A DNA stretch of 64,000 bases from an uncultured Bacteroidales bacterium (GCA_947302205.1 CAMYVD010000002.1:62001-126000), one strand, 5' to 3'. Shown: positions 1-8,898, counted from the stretch's first letter. Notes: generated by a model from the letters alone, not told the origin. Program-made: numbers and translations.

Positions 1-651
1 TGTGGATTGCCGCTTGACACAGACATCGTCCTGGCCGACGAAGAGCTCGACGATGTACTGCTTATCAGCAAAAAACCTTCGTATTCGGAAAGCGAAATCG
101 AAATTAACCGTCCTGAACTGAGATGCCTAAGCCTGGCCAACGACATCTACGCCAAAAAGGTATGGATCACCCGTGCCGATTATCTGCCTACCATCGGAGC
201 GTTTGGCAATTATGTGGTCAGCAACCCGTCGTGTTTCAACGGCTTCCAGAACGAGTTCGGCGGCATGTGGAACTTCGGCGTGATGGCCAAGATACCGATC
301 TTCCACTGGGGAGAAGGTTACAACAAGATACGCATGGCCAAAGCCGAAGCGAAAATACAGCAATATACCTACGACGACACCAAGGAGATGATCATGTTGC
401 AGGTCCGCCAATGTGAGACCAAGCTCAGCGAAGCCAACTCGCGATTGAAACAGACGCAAGAAAAACTCAACGATGCCGACGAAAACCTTCGAATGGCCAA
501 CGCCGGCTTCCGAGAGGGTGTTGTGGCATCGTCGGTGCTTGACCTTGCCCAAACCGCATGGCTGCAAGCCCATTCCGAGTATATCGACGCCAAAATCGAT
601 TGTATTATGGCTGACGTAAATTTACGCAAGGCCGCCGGTGTTTTGAAATAA
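1..651 (+). CDS. TolC-family outer membrane efflux protein (3' part)
   Basis: The reading frame is open from the first base, so this is the C-terminal part (about 216 residues) of a longer protein; the apparent start at base 7 is not real. The visible part has the long amphipathic helices of the TolC fold, with a coiled-coil-rich stretch around 'SRLKQTQEKLNDADENL' followed by 'GFREGVVASSVLDLAQTAW', a typical TolC C-terminal helix pattern. TolC proteins form the outer-membrane and periplasmic channel of tripartite exporters. The next three genes encode the adaptor and two inner-membrane permeases, so this should be their outer-membrane partner. It ends 17 bases before the adaptor gene. Confidence 0.85.
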   Translation, partial: CGLPLDTDIVLADEELDDVLLISKKPSYSESEIEINRPELRCLSLANDIYAKKVWITRADYLPTIGAFGNYVVSNPSCFNGFQNEFGGMWNFGVMAKIPIFHWGEGYNKIRMAKAEAKIQQYTYDDTKEMIMLQVRQCETKLSEANSRLKQTQEKLNDADENLRMANAGFREGVVASSVLDLAQTAWLQAHSEYIDAKIDCIMADVNLRKAAGVLK

Positions 652-668
652 TTAAAAAACAAACAAAT

Positions 669-1673
669 ATGGCTACAACATTAAGAGAACAAAGAATTAA
701 CACCTACCTGGCTTTGGGAGTGCTAGGTGGTGTGATAACGGTGGTGTGCATCATTGGCATACTTACCTTCCACAAAGAAACGGAATACCTTCAAGGACAG
801 GCGGAAGTGACGGAGTACCGCGTGTCGAGCAAAGTCCCGGGACGTATTTTGGAATACAAGGTCCATGAAGGACAGATGGTGAGGAAGGGAGACACCCTTG
901 CCATCCTTGAAGCTCCCGAAGTGGAAGCCAAACGGGCTCAAGCGGAGGCTGTAGAGCAGGCAGCCATCGCCTTGAGCGACAAAGCCCAACACGGCGCCAG
1001 GTCGCAGCAGATAGAAGGCGCCTACGAGATGTGGCAAAAGGCAAAAGTCGGCGTGGAGATCGCCGAGAAGTCGTTCAATCGTGTCAGCAACCTTTACCAA
1101 GAAGGCGTCGTAAGCGAGCAGAAATACGACGAGGTAAAGGCACAGCGTGATGCCGCCATCGCTACCGAAAAAGCCGCCAAATCCCAGTATAACTTAGCGC
1201 TGGCCGGTGCTCAGCAAGAGGATAAGGAGATGGCCGCTGCCAAGGTCTTGCAGGCACAAGGCGCGGTGGCTGAAGTCAACTCCTATATCCATGAGACCGT
1301 TCTGACGGCTTATTCCGACGGTGAGGTGGCTGAGATTTTCCCACATGTCGGTGAACTGGTCGGCACAGGCGCCCCCATCATGAACATCGCACAGATGGAT
1401 CAGCAATGGGTGAGCTTCAACGTGCGCGAGGATTGTTTGAAGGACTTCAGCATCGGCACGGAATTCGACGGCTACGTCCCCGCGATTGACAGGACTATCC
1501 GGATGAAGGTCAGTTACATGAAGGATCTCGGTGATTATGCTGCTTGGAAAGCCACCAAGGAGACGGGACAATATGACTTGAAGACCTTCGAAGTACGTGC
1601 AACCCCGCTATCAATATCAAGAGACCTTCGTCCTGGCATGAGCGTGGTGGTGAAAAGGGAACATAGAAGATGA
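669..1673 (+). CDS. HlyD/EmrA-type periplasmic adaptor (membrane fusion protein)
   Basis: A 334-residue protein with one N-terminal membrane anchor (about residues 15-34). A split biotinyl-lipoyl-like domain follows: the first half is around 'SKVPGRILEYKVHEGQ', then a helical hairpin (about residues 85-185) rich in Ala, Glu and Lys, and the second half around 'YSDGEVAEIFPHVGELVG'. A beta-barrel region closes the protein. This is the standard layout of the adaptor that joins inner-membrane permeases to a TolC channel. The start is an ATG just after the TolC gene. Its stop overlaps the next ATG by four bases (ATGA), so translation with the first permease is probably coupled. The exported substrate cannot be told from sequence. 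Confidence 0.9.
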   Translation: MATTLREQRINTYLALGVLGGVITVVCIIGILTFHKETEYLQGQAEVTEYRVSSKVPGRILEYKVHEGQMVRKGDTLAILEAPEVEAKRAQAEAVEQAAIALSDKAQHGARSQQIEGAYEMWQKAKVGVEIAEKSFNRVSNLYQEGVVSEQKYDEVKAQRDAAIATEKAAKSQYNLALAGAQQEDKEMAAAKVLQAQGAVAEVNSYIHETVLTAYSDGEVAEIFPHVGELVGTGAPIMNIAQMDQQWVSFNVREDCLKDFSIGTEFDGYVPAIDRTIRMKVSYMKDLGDYAAWKATKETGQYDLKTFEVRATPLSISRDLRPGMSVVVKREHRR

Positions 1674-2851
1674 ACCCGAACAAAGAACATAAAAGTGCTT
1701 TAATGCGTTTGATGCGCCGTGAGGTGCTCAGGATGTTCTCGCAGCCAGTGTACGTCTTTTGCATGGTTGTTGCACCCTTGGTGGGTTATCTTTTCTTCAC
1801 GACCTTGATGGGCCAGGGGTTACCCATGGACATCCCCATCGGGGTGGTCGACGAGGATAATACCGCCATCACACGTCAAGTGCTGCGCAACTTGGATGCC
1901 TTCCAGCAGTCGGAAATCGTGGCGCAATACCCTAACTTCGGCGAGGCACGAGAAGCCATGCAACAGGGCAAAATTTACGCTTTCTACTACATTCCTAAAG
2001 GCACCACAGAGTTGGCGCTGTCAAGCAAACAGCCCAAGGTTTCATTCTATACCAATGCCGCCTATCTGGTGCCGGCTTCATTGGAATATCGCGACATGAA
2101 AATGATGGCGGAACTGGCCTCAGGAGCCATCGCCCGAGAGACTCTGTATGCAAAAGGCTATGCCGACGAGCAGGTGATGGGCATACTTCAACCCATCAAG
2201 ATGGAGATGCACGCCATCGGTAACCCGGGACTAAACTATTCCATCTACCTCTCGAACATTTTGCTGCCCGCCATGCTGATGTTGCTCATCTTTCAAGTGA
2301 CCATCTATTCCATCCACAGCGAAGTTAAGGAAGGCACCTCAAAGCATTGGCTGGCAATGGCGAATGGCAATATCTACAAGGCTTTGGCTGGCAAGCTTTT
2401 ACCCCAATTGGCCATATGGCTGGTAATGGGTGCCGTTTATATGGTGGTGCTTTACGCCTATTGGGACTTCCCATTAAAATGCGGTCTTTGGCCAATGGCT
2501 TTGGCGGCGCTGTTGCTTATATTGGTGTCGCAGGCCTTCGGAGTGTTTCTTTGTGAACTGCTACCTTCGTTGCGCTGGGCCTTGAGTATAGCTACCTTAT
2601 GGGGCGTGCTGTCGTTTCCAATCTCAGGCTTTTCTTTTCCCCAGATAGCGTTTCCAGCTCCGTTGAAAGCGCTGTCATACCTATTTCCCCTGCGGCATTA
2701 TTACTTGATTTATGTCGATCAAGCCTTGAACGGTCTTCCAATATATTATTCTTGGATGAACTTTGCGGCATTGCTGGCCTTCTTGGCTCTGCCGATGTTA
2801 CTGCCTAACCGATTGAAAAAGTGTTTGTTGGAATATCAATATACCCGATAA
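1670..2851 (+). CDS. ABC-2 type transporter permease (first of two)
   Basis: A 393-residue ABC-2 permease of the YhhJ/DrrB type. One transmembrane segment near residues 25-45 ('VYVFCMVVAPLVGYLFFTTL') is followed by a large extracytoplasmic domain (about residues 50-190). A block of about five membrane helices fills the C-terminal half. Such permeases usually pair with a cytoplasmic ATPase, but none is encoded here; the next gene is a second permease of the same type. The gene overlaps the adaptor stop by four bases and precedes its paralogue by one base, so the two permeases probably form a heterodimer. Confidence 0.88.
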   Translation: MNPNKEHKSALMRLMRREVLRMFSQPVYVFCMVVAPLVGYLFFTTLMGQGLPMDIPIGVVDEDNTAITRQVLRNLDAFQQSEIVAQYPNFGEAREAMQQGKIYAFYYIPKGTTELALSSKQPKVSFYTNAAYLVPASLEYRDMKMMAELASGAIARETLYAKGYADEQVMGILQPIKMEMHAIGNPGLNYSIYLSNILLPAMLMLLIFQVTIYSIHSEVKEGTSKHWLAMANGNIYKALAGKLLPQLAIWLVMGAVYMVVLYAYWDFPLKCGLWPMALAALLLILVSQAFGVFLCELLPSLRWALSIATLWGVLSFPISGFSFPQIAFPAPLKALSYLFPLRHYYLIYVDQALNGLPIYYSWMNFAALLAFLALPMLLPNRLKKCLLEYQYTR

Positions 2852-2852
2852 G

Positions 2853-4070
2853 ATGAAACGGATTCACAATATATTGGAAGTCTTTCGTGAAGAACTCCAC
2901 AATTCAATTTTCGATGAAGGTGTCATCGTGTTCTTCTTCATTGTGCCGTTACTCTATCCGCTGCTTTACGCCTATCTTTACGGCAATGAGAATGTCCGTG
3001 AAGTGGCTACGGTGGTGGTCGACAACGCCAATTCAGCCACCAGCCGTGAGTTTTTGCGCAAGGTGGACGCTACGGCCGATGTCGACATCGTTGGCCATTG
3101 TGCCGATATGCAGGAAGCCGTGAGCTTAGTTCATCACCGTAAGGCTCATTGTTTGATCTACATCCCTGAAGAGTTCGACTACGCCTTGATGAGCGGACAA
3201 CAGGCTGTTGTGGAGCTGTATTCCGACATGGGCAGCATGCTCTATTACAAGGCGGTGTTGGCCTCTTGCACCGAGGTCTCCTTGGACATGAACCGCGACA
3301 TCAAGACCCAACGTTTGGTGGGCGCTACCGACAAGCAGGCTTCCACATTCTGTTATCCCATCGAATACGAATACGTGCCCATGTTCAATACCCAAAGCGG
3401 CTTTGCCACCTTTTTGATTCCTGCCGTATTGGTGCTGCTAATACAGCAGACCATGGTGTTAGGCATCGGCATGATGGCTGGCGAGGAAAGCGAAAAAAAG
3501 CGTCGTGGCATACTTGAGCCGCATGTACTAGACAAAAAGCCTATGGAGATGCTGTTGGGTAAAAGCTTGGCTTATCTGGCCATCTATCTCGTGATGTCAG
3601 CCTATGTGTTCTGCGTGGTATCGCGTTTGTTCCACCTGATTCAAATCGGGCAATGGCAGGATATGGTGGCTTTTTTGTTCCCTTATTTGTTGGCGTGCAT
3701 CTTCTTCAGTCTGACCATTTCAGGCATAGCCCACAACCGAGAGGTATTCATCATCATGTTCGTTTTCGTCTCCGTGCCGCTGCTGTTCATCTCCGGCATT
3801 TCCTGGCCTTCATGCTCGATACCCCACTTCTGGAAGGTGGTCTCATGGCTCTTCCCTTCGACATTCGGCATCAACGGTTTCGTGAAAATCAACAATATGG
3901 GCGCTGTATTACGCGATGTAAGGCCCGAGTTGATCGGATTGTGGATACAGACTGCTTTCTATGCTTTCACGGCTTGGCTGGTGTATTACCGCTCCTATGG
4001 CAAACATTTGAGAGACGCCATCGAAGTAGCCGAGGAAAAGCTACAAGCTCGTTGGGCGGATTATATGTAG
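2853..4070 (+). CDS. ABC-2 type transporter permease (second of two)
   Basis: A 405-residue ABC-2 permease with the same plan as its neighbour: N-terminal helix ('VIVFFFIVPLLYPLLYAYLY'), a large external domain (about residues 45-185), then a C-terminal helical block, ending in a charged cytoplasmic tail. It starts one base after the first permease ends and closes the TolC-HlyD-permease-permease operon. No ATPase gene follows: the next gene, 67 bases downstream with its own promoter, is a secreted peptidase. The substrate is unknown. Confidence 0.87.
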   Translation: MKRIHNILEVFREELHNSIFDEGVIVFFFIVPLLYPLLYAYLYGNENVREVATVVVDNANSATSREFLRKVDATADVDIVGHCADMQEAVSLVHHRKAHCLIYIPEEFDYALMSGQQAVVELYSDMGSMLYYKAVLASCTEVSLDMNRDIKTQRLVGATDKQASTFCYPIEYEYVPMFNTQSGFATFLIPAVLVLLIQQTMVLGIGMMAGEESEKKRRGILEPHVLDKKPMEMLLGKSLAYLAIYLVMSAYVFCVVSRLFHLIQIGQWQDMVAFLFPYLLACIFFSLTISGIAHNREVFIIMFVFVSVPLLFISGISWPSCSIPHFWKVVSWLFPSTFGINGFVKINNMGAVLRDVRPELIGLWIQTAFYAFTAWLVYYRSYGKHLRDAIEVAEEKLQARWADYM

Positions 4071-4101
4071 CCTTCAAAGGTGGAATAAAAAGGAAAATGA
4101 T

Positions 4102-4109
4102 TAACTTTG
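4102..4109 (+). promoter_or_regulatory. Bacteroidota -7 promoter box for the S46 peptidase gene
   Basis: TAACTTTG matches the phylum's -7 consensus TAnnTTTG. It lies 28 bases before the ATG at 4138, in the gap after the exporter operon. It indicates that the peptidase gene is transcribed separately from the exporter. Confidence 0.6.
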
Positions 4110-4137
4110 CCGAAATTTAACATTTAGCATAGTTACC

Positions 4138-6270
4138 ATGAAACGACTTCTTTTATCACTTGCCATCCTTTTGACTTCAGCGATGGCCTTCGCCGGAGAG
4201 GGAATGTGGATCCCGATGCTCCTTCAGTACAACGAGAAAGAGATGCAAGAGATGGGCATGCGCATCACTGCCGACGACATTTACTCGATCAACCACAGCA
4301 GCTTGAAAGACGCTATCGTACTCTTTGGAGGCGGCTGCACGGGCGAGATCGTCAGCGACTATGGTCTGCTGCTCACCAACCACCACTGCGGTTATGACTA
4401 CATCCAGCAGCATAGTTCTGTGAATCATGATTACCTCACCGATGGTTTCTGGGCCATGGACCGTTCACAAGAACTGCCTTGCCCCGGCCTGACCGTGATC
4501 TTTTTAAGGGAGATGCGCGATGTGACCAAAGAAGTGACCGCCGATGTCAACGATGACATGGAAGAGGCTCACCGCCAGAAGGTGATCAACGACAACATCA
4601 AGAAAATCATTGCCGAGGTGGAGAAAACCACTCCTTACAAAGTCTCCGTTAAGCCGTATTTCCTTGGAAATGAATACTATCTGTTGCTGAACGAAGAGTA
4701 TACCGACGTGCGTTTGGTGGGATGCCCTCCAAGTAATATCGGCAAGTTCGGCGGCGATACCGACAACTGGGTGTGGCCTCGCCATACGGGCGATTTCAGC
4801 GTGTTCCGCGTGTATGCCGACAAGGAGGGTCATCCGGCCGCCTATAGCGCTGACAATGTGCCTTACAAGCCCGCCAAGCACTTGGAAATTTCCCTAAAAG
4901 GAGCTGATGAAGGAGATTTCGCCTTTGTGTTCGGCTATCCTGCCCGTACCAGTGAATACCTGCCCGCCGTGGCCGTCGATCAGGAAGCCAACGTGATCGA
5001 TCCCATTGCCGTTGATCTTCGTGGCAAAATCCTCGATATTTACAACACTTTCCAGGAAAAGGACAAGAAAGTGCGTATCCAGTATGCCTCAAAACATGCC
5101 AGTTTGGGCAATGGCTGGAAGAAGTGGATGGGTGTTACCGAAGGCATCAACCATTTCCATGGCGTGGAAAGAAAACGCTTTTATGAAGAATCGTTCCAGG
5201 ATTGGTGTTATCAGAGCCGCCAACGCTATCTTTACATCAATCTGCTGAAGCAGTTTGAGGAGAAATACAAGGAGTTGGAGCCTTATCGCGTGGCATACAC
5301 TTACCTTACCAATGCTGGCTTGAACGTCGAGATCATGTCGTTCGCAGGCAATTTCGACAAGCTTTCAAAAGTCACCAAGGACACACCAAAAGAGGAAGTT
5401 GAAAATATAATTGTTTCGCTGAAGGAGGCTTCGAAAGAATTCTTCAAAGACTACTATCAGCCTATCGACGAGGAAGTGACCAAGACCATGTTGAGCGAAT
5501 ACCTCGAAAACCAACCTGCCGACTTCCGTCCCTCGTTCTTGAATGAGATCAAGGATGTGGATGCTTATGTGGCGCAGTTGTTTAGCAAATCGATGTTCTG
5601 TGATGAGCAGAAAGTCAATGATTTTTTGGAGAATTTCAGGTTCAGCAGTGTCAAGAAACTTCAGAAAGATCCGGCTTTGATGGCTTATCAGAGCATGATC
5701 AACTTCTACCGGGAGGAGGTCAATCCCAAGATGAAGCCTATCAACGAGGAGTTAGCTCGCATGCAGCGTCTTTACATGAAAGGCCAGATGCTGATGGAAC
5801 CCGAGAAACGTTTCTCACCCGATGCCAACTTCACATTGCGCGTCACCTACGGCAAGGTGGAGGGCTTCAAGCCTCAGGACGGTAAGAACTACCGCCATTT
5901 CACCACACTCGAGGGCATCATGGAAAAGGAAAATCCCGACATCTACGACTACGTGGTGGAACCCAAGCTGAAGGAGCTTTTCAATAACAAGGACTACGGC
6001 CGTTATGCCGACAAGGACGGCACCATGCATGTGGCTTTCACCGCCAGTGTACACACCACCGGAGGTAATTCGGGCAGCCCGATCTTGAACGCCGACGGTC
6101 GATTGTTAGGCCTGAACTTCGACCGCTGCTGGGAAGGCACCATGAGCGACCTGGTATATGACCCCAACATCTGCCGCAACATTTCGGTGGATATTCGCTA
6201 TGTGCTTTTCATCATGGACAAGTTTGCCGGTGCCAAACATTTGGTGGATGAGATGACGATTGTGGAGTAA
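4138..6270 (+). CDS. S46 family dipeptidyl-peptidase, DPP11-like (Asp/Glu-specific)
   Basis: A 710-residue secreted serine peptidase of family S46 with an N-terminal signal peptide (residues 1-19, ending 'AMAFA'). The chymotrypsin-like triad is visible: His83 in 'TNHHCGYD', Asp219 in 'PRHTGDFS' and Ser645 in 'GGNSGSP'. An Arg lies 18 residues after the Ser (Arg663 in 'LNFDRCWEG'). This matches the Ser655/Arg673 spacing of Porphyromonas DPP11, where the Arg sets specificity for Asp or Glu at P1; DPP7 enzymes have Gly there. The protein should release acidic dipeptides from peptides in the periplasm. Length matches the family (about 710-720). The gene has its own -7 box upstream; the next gene follows after 12 bases. 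Confidence 0.92.
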   Translation: MKRLLLSLAILLTSAMAFAGEGMWIPMLLQYNEKEMQEMGMRITADDIYSINHSSLKDAIVLFGGGCTGEIVSDYGLLLTNHHCGYDYIQQHSSVNHDYLTDGFWAMDRSQELPCPGLTVIFLREMRDVTKEVTADVNDDMEEAHRQKVINDNIKKIIAEVEKTTPYKVSVKPYFLGNEYYLLLNEEYTDVRLVGCPPSNIGKFGGDTDNWVWPRHTGDFSVFRVYADKEGHPAAYSADNVPYKPAKHLEISLKGADEGDFAFVFGYPARTSEYLPAVAVDQEANVIDPIAVDLRGKILDIYNTFQEKDKKVRIQYASKHASLGNGWKKWMGVTEGINHFHGVERKRFYEESFQDWCYQSRQRYLYINLLKQFEEKYKELEPYRVAYTYLTNAGLNVEIMSFAGNFDKLSKVTKDTPKEEVENIIVSLKEASKEFFKDYYQPIDEEVTKTMLSEYLENQPADFRPSFLNEIKDVDAYVAQLFSKSMFCDEQKVNDFLENFRFSSVKKLQKDPALMAYQSMINFYREEVNPKMKPINEELARMQRLYMKGQMLMEPEKRFSPDANFTLRVTYGKVEGFKPQDGKNYRHFTTLEGIMEKENPDIYDYVVEPKLKELFNNKDYGRYADKDGTMHVAFTASVHTTGGNSGSPILNADGRLLGLNFDRCWEGTMSDLVYDPNICRNISVDIRYVLFIMDKFAGAKHLVDEMTIVE

Positions 6271-6282
6271 TGCTATTTTACC

Positions 6283-7488
6283 ATGAACACAGCCATTTAC
6301 ACCTTAACCTCCACCTTGCACGACCCGCAGGCGGTGGATGCCCTCACCAGGGAATTCCTCTATTCTCTTCACATCCCGTATATCCTGAAAGGAGACGACT
6401 TCTCGGATTACGGAGCCCATGACTTGAATGTCATTTATGTGCGGACAGGCGGCACAGAAGGCATCTTCCGAAAGCTGATGCCTGAGTTGGTCCAAGAATC
6501 CAACCAGCCGTTCTATTTGCTGGCCTCCGGCAAAAGCAACTCGTTGGCAGCTTCCTTGGAAATTCTTTCCTACTTGCGCCAACAGGGGAAGCAAGGTGAG
6601 ATTCTTCACGGAAGTTCCGATTACGTTGCCACACGTATACAGATGCTGTACAAAGTGGAATCGGCAGTCAAACAGCTGCAAGGTTGTCGCCTGGGTATTA
6701 TCGGTCAGCCCTCAGACTGGCTCATCGCCAGCCATGCCAACGCCGAGATTGTCAAACAAAAACTGGGTATCGAGCTGATTGAAATCCCGATACAGGAACT
6801 TTTGGATCTCTGGTCCACAACCTCAGAGCCCCAACCTCAGGAACATAGCGAAATGCCTCAAGTCAACGAAGCGCTGCCAGGAGCCCTGCGTATCTATGAG
6901 GCGTTGAAGGCTTTGGTGCGGAAACATAACTTGCAGGGTTTCACCATTCGCTGTTTCGACCTGCTGGATGCTGTTCACAACACGGGCTGCTGGGCTTTGG
7001 CGAAACTGAACGGAGAAGGCCTCGTGGCGGGCTGCGAAGGCGATGTGCCTACCATGCTGACCATGATGCTGCATCGCGCCCTTTCCGGAAGCTCATCCTT
7101 CCAAGCCAATCCCGCCAGCATCAACCCCGAGACGGGCGAGATGCTTTTCGCCCACTGCACCATCCCCTTCGATATGGTGTGCCGCTATGAGTTGGACACA
7201 CATTTCGAGTCGGGCATTGGAGTGGGCATCCGTGGCGTTGTGCCAGAGGGACCGGTAACCCTCTGCAAGCTGTCTGGCGACCTGTCCAGATGCTTCGTCG
7301 CCGAGGGCGAACTCATCCGCAACCAGGCTGCTCCCGACCTCTGCCGCACACAATTGGCCATCCGCCTTAATCCAAGCGATACGGAGTACTTTTTGACCCA
7401 CCCCATCGGCAACCACCACGTCATTGCAACGGGGCTTCATGCCGCTTCAATGAAGGCCTTGCTGCAAAGGTTTGGACTGACATTATAG
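6283..7488 (+). CDS. Fucose/arabinose-isomerase-like protein of unknown function
   Basis: A 401-residue protein. The C-terminal half resembles the catalytic region of L-fucose and L-arabinose isomerases: 'GCEGDVPTMLTMMLHRALSG', then 'FAHC' and 'IGNHH' hold acidic and His residues where those enzymes bind the metal. The N-terminal half has a Rossmann-like pattern ('QGCRLGIIGQPSDWLIAS'). It is much shorter than FucI (about 590 residues), and no fucose or arabinose genes are nearby. It lies between a peptidase and a DNA-repair gene with very short gaps, so it is probably cotranscribed with them. I infer a sugar-isomerase fold; the substrate, and whether it is an active isomerase, are not known. 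Confidence 0.6.
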   Translation: MNTAIYTLTSTLHDPQAVDALTREFLYSLHIPYILKGDDFSDYGAHDLNVIYVRTGGTEGIFRKLMPELVQESNQPFYLLASGKSNSLAASLEILSYLRQQGKQGEILHGSSDYVATRIQMLYKVESAVKQLQGCRLGIIGQPSDWLIASHANAEIVKQKLGIELIEIPIQELLDLWSTTSEPQPQEHSEMPQVNEALPGALRIYEALKALVRKHNLQGFTIRCFDLLDAVHNTGCWALAKLNGEGLVAGCEGDVPTMLTMMLHRALSGSSSFQANPASINPETGEMLFAHCTIPFDMVCRYELDTHFESGIGVGIRGVVPEGPVTLCKLSGDLSRCFVAEGELIRNQAAPDLCRTQLAIRLNPSDTEYFLTHPIGNHHVIATGLHAASMKALLQRFGLTL

Positions 7489-7499
7489 CAAAGACCCTC

Positions 7500-7958
7500 G
7501 TGGAAACGCTGTATAACTCACCTCTTGGCCCAATCACCTTAGTCAGCGACGGTTTATCGTTAACCGAACTGAAATTCGTGAAGCTTCAAGAAGGAGCATT
7601 AAGTAACCGGAATCTCATGGTTTTCAAAGAAACCTGCCATTGGCTCGACTTGTATTTTCGAGGCGAAAGCCCTGACTTTACGCCAAAGTTGAGCCCCAAA
7701 GGCTCTCCGTTCCAGCAAAAAGTCTGGCAGGAGCTGCTCAAAATTCCTTACGGACAAACCATCACTTACGGTGCCATCGCCAAACGCATCGGATGTCGCT
7801 CGGCACGGGCTGTTGGCCAAGCCATCCACCGCAACCCCATCGCCATCATTATCCCCTGCCACCGCGTAATCGGTGCCGACGGCTCACTCACGGGCTATGC
7901 CTCGGGGCTTAATAGGAAAGAAAAGCTTCTAAAAATAGAAAAAGCCATTAATGCTTAG
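7500..7958 (+). CDS. ogt: Methylated-DNA-[protein]-cysteine S-methyltransferase
   Basis: A 152-residue O6-alkylguanine repair protein. The active-site motif 'PCHRVIG' is present, with the Cys as methyl acceptor, and the helix-turn-helix region ('RSARAVGQAIHRNP') carries the usual arginine finger. The enzyme irreversibly takes the alkyl group from O6-methylguanine in DNA. The start is taken as GTG at 7500, because the homologous N-terminus ('LYNSPLGPITL') begins immediately and there is no suitable ATG. It lies 11 bases after the isomerase-like gene. Its last 11 bases overlap the 3' end of the TSCPD gene on the other strand. Confidence 0.92.
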   Translation: METLYNSPLGPITLVSDGLSLTELKFVKLQEGALSNRNLMVFKETCHWLDLYFRGESPDFTPKLSPKGSPFQQKVWQELLKIPYGQTITYGAIAKRIGCRSARAVGQAIHRNPIAIIIPCHRVIGADGSLTGYASGLNRKEKLLKIEKAINA

Positions 7959-8208
7959 TCTCTTCTGCTAACGCTTCACGGATGCCTTTTGCCAACTGAT
8001 CCGGGCACGAAGTGGCCTTGAACCCACAACGAATCCCTTCCAACCGTTGAACGACTTCCTTAGCATCCATGCCCTCTACGAGCCGGCCCACACCTTGAGT
8101 GTTGCCGTCGCAGCCTCCATAGAATTGCACATTGTGGATTTTACCGTCAATGATTTCAAATTCAATGACTTGACTACAAGTGCCTTTGGGATAATAGGTG
8201 TGTTTCAT
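7948..8208 (-). CDS. TSCPD domain-containing protein (TIGR03905 family)
   Basis: An 86-residue protein of the small TIGR03905 family, which consists of a TSCPD domain related to the C-terminus of class II ribonucleotide reductases. The family's namesake motif is clear: 'ATSCPDQLAKGI'. Two more Cys lie in 'GGCDGN' and 'GIRCG', a possible metal-binding set. No biochemical role is established for the stand-alone family. The gene starts 11 bases downstream of the AlbA-domain gene and is probably in its transcript. Confidence 0.85.
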   Translation of the reverse strand: MKHTYYPKGTCSQVIEFEIIDGKIHNVQFYGGCDGNTQGVGRLVEGMDAKEVVQRLEGIRCGFKATSCPDQLAKGIREALAEETKH

Positions 8209-8219
8209 ATCATAATGAT

Positions 8220-8846
8220 TTATACTAGACTAAATAAAAACTCCTGGTCGACATAGTCCCACCGTACTGTGCCGAAACGGATCAGATGGGCCAGCAGTGC
8301 CACGACCTTCGGCCTGGGGAGCCGCACGAGCTTCACTAGCCGGTTCAAAGTCAACGGCTCGTTCATCATGCTGAGCAACCTGCAGATGTCGTCATCCATG
8401 GTAAGTAACGCCCCCTGCGGCTGTTGCGATTCCTGCATGAGCTTGAACAACACAGGTGAAGCCACAATGTTCTCATCCTTAATTCGGATGTAGGCTCGCA
8501 TTTGCCCGTCTTCATCTTGAGCGCAAATAGGTTTTTTGTCGGATGGAGGCACCGTGGCAATGACGACGGTGCGTCCCTCGGCGTGATAGGTGTCGAACCT
8601 GACGCTTGCCTCGGGCTGGCAGTATTTATAGGCCGCTTGATGCATGACATGGATTTCCCCCTCTTTACGCACGCCGGCGATGAACCCATCGTCGCGCACG
8701 CCGATGAGCAGCCGGCCGCCATCGGTATTGGCAAAGGCCGAAACCGACTTGGCCAGCTTGCGGGCATCGTCAACACGGTACTTGAAGTCCTGTTGCTGAT
8801 GCTCGCCTTCACCGATGAGGCTGAGAAGATAACGCTTGTCGTCCAT
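8220..8846 (-). CDS. AlbA_2 (Schlafen-type) DNA-binding domain protein
   Basis: A protein of 208 residues. Residues about 10-130 match the AlbA_2/divergent AAA-4 domain ('EHQQQDFKY', 'KSVSAFANTDGGRLLIGV'), found in putative transcriptional regulators and Schlafen-like proteins. The C-terminal part looks like a small winged-helix domain ('LTLNRLVKLVRLPRPKVVALL'). I take the ATG at 8846; the longer frame to 8876 would run through the -7 box TACCTTTG at 8864-8871. The gene diverges from the MATE pump gene, so it could regulate the pump or itself, but that is inference. Confidence 0.75.
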   Translation of the reverse strand: MDDKRYLLSLIGEGEHQQQDFKYRVDDARKLAKSVSAFANTDGGRLLIGVRDDGFIAGVRKEGEIHVMHQAAYKYCQPEASVRFDTYHAEGRTVVIATVPPSDKKPICAQDEDGQMRAYIRIKDENIVASPVLFKLMQESQQPQGALLTMDDDICRLLSMMNEPLTLNRLVKLVRLPRPKVVALLAHLIRFGTVRWDYVDQEFLFSLV

Positions 8847-8863
8847 GGTTTTGATAAGAGCCG

Positions 8864-8894
8864 CAAAGGTAACCAAAATTTATTAGTAATTTTG
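8864..8894. promoter_or_regulatory. Divergent promoter pair: AlbA gene (-) and MATE gene (+)
   Basis: The minus-strand box TACCTTTG spans 8871 to 8864 and serves the AlbA-TSCPD pair. The plus-strand box TAATTTTG at 8887-8894 serves the MATE gene. They are 15 bases apart and back to back. The plus box ends four bases before the MATE ATG, so that transcript would start at or next to its start codon. Confidence 0.6.
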
Positions 8895-8898
8895 CGCC

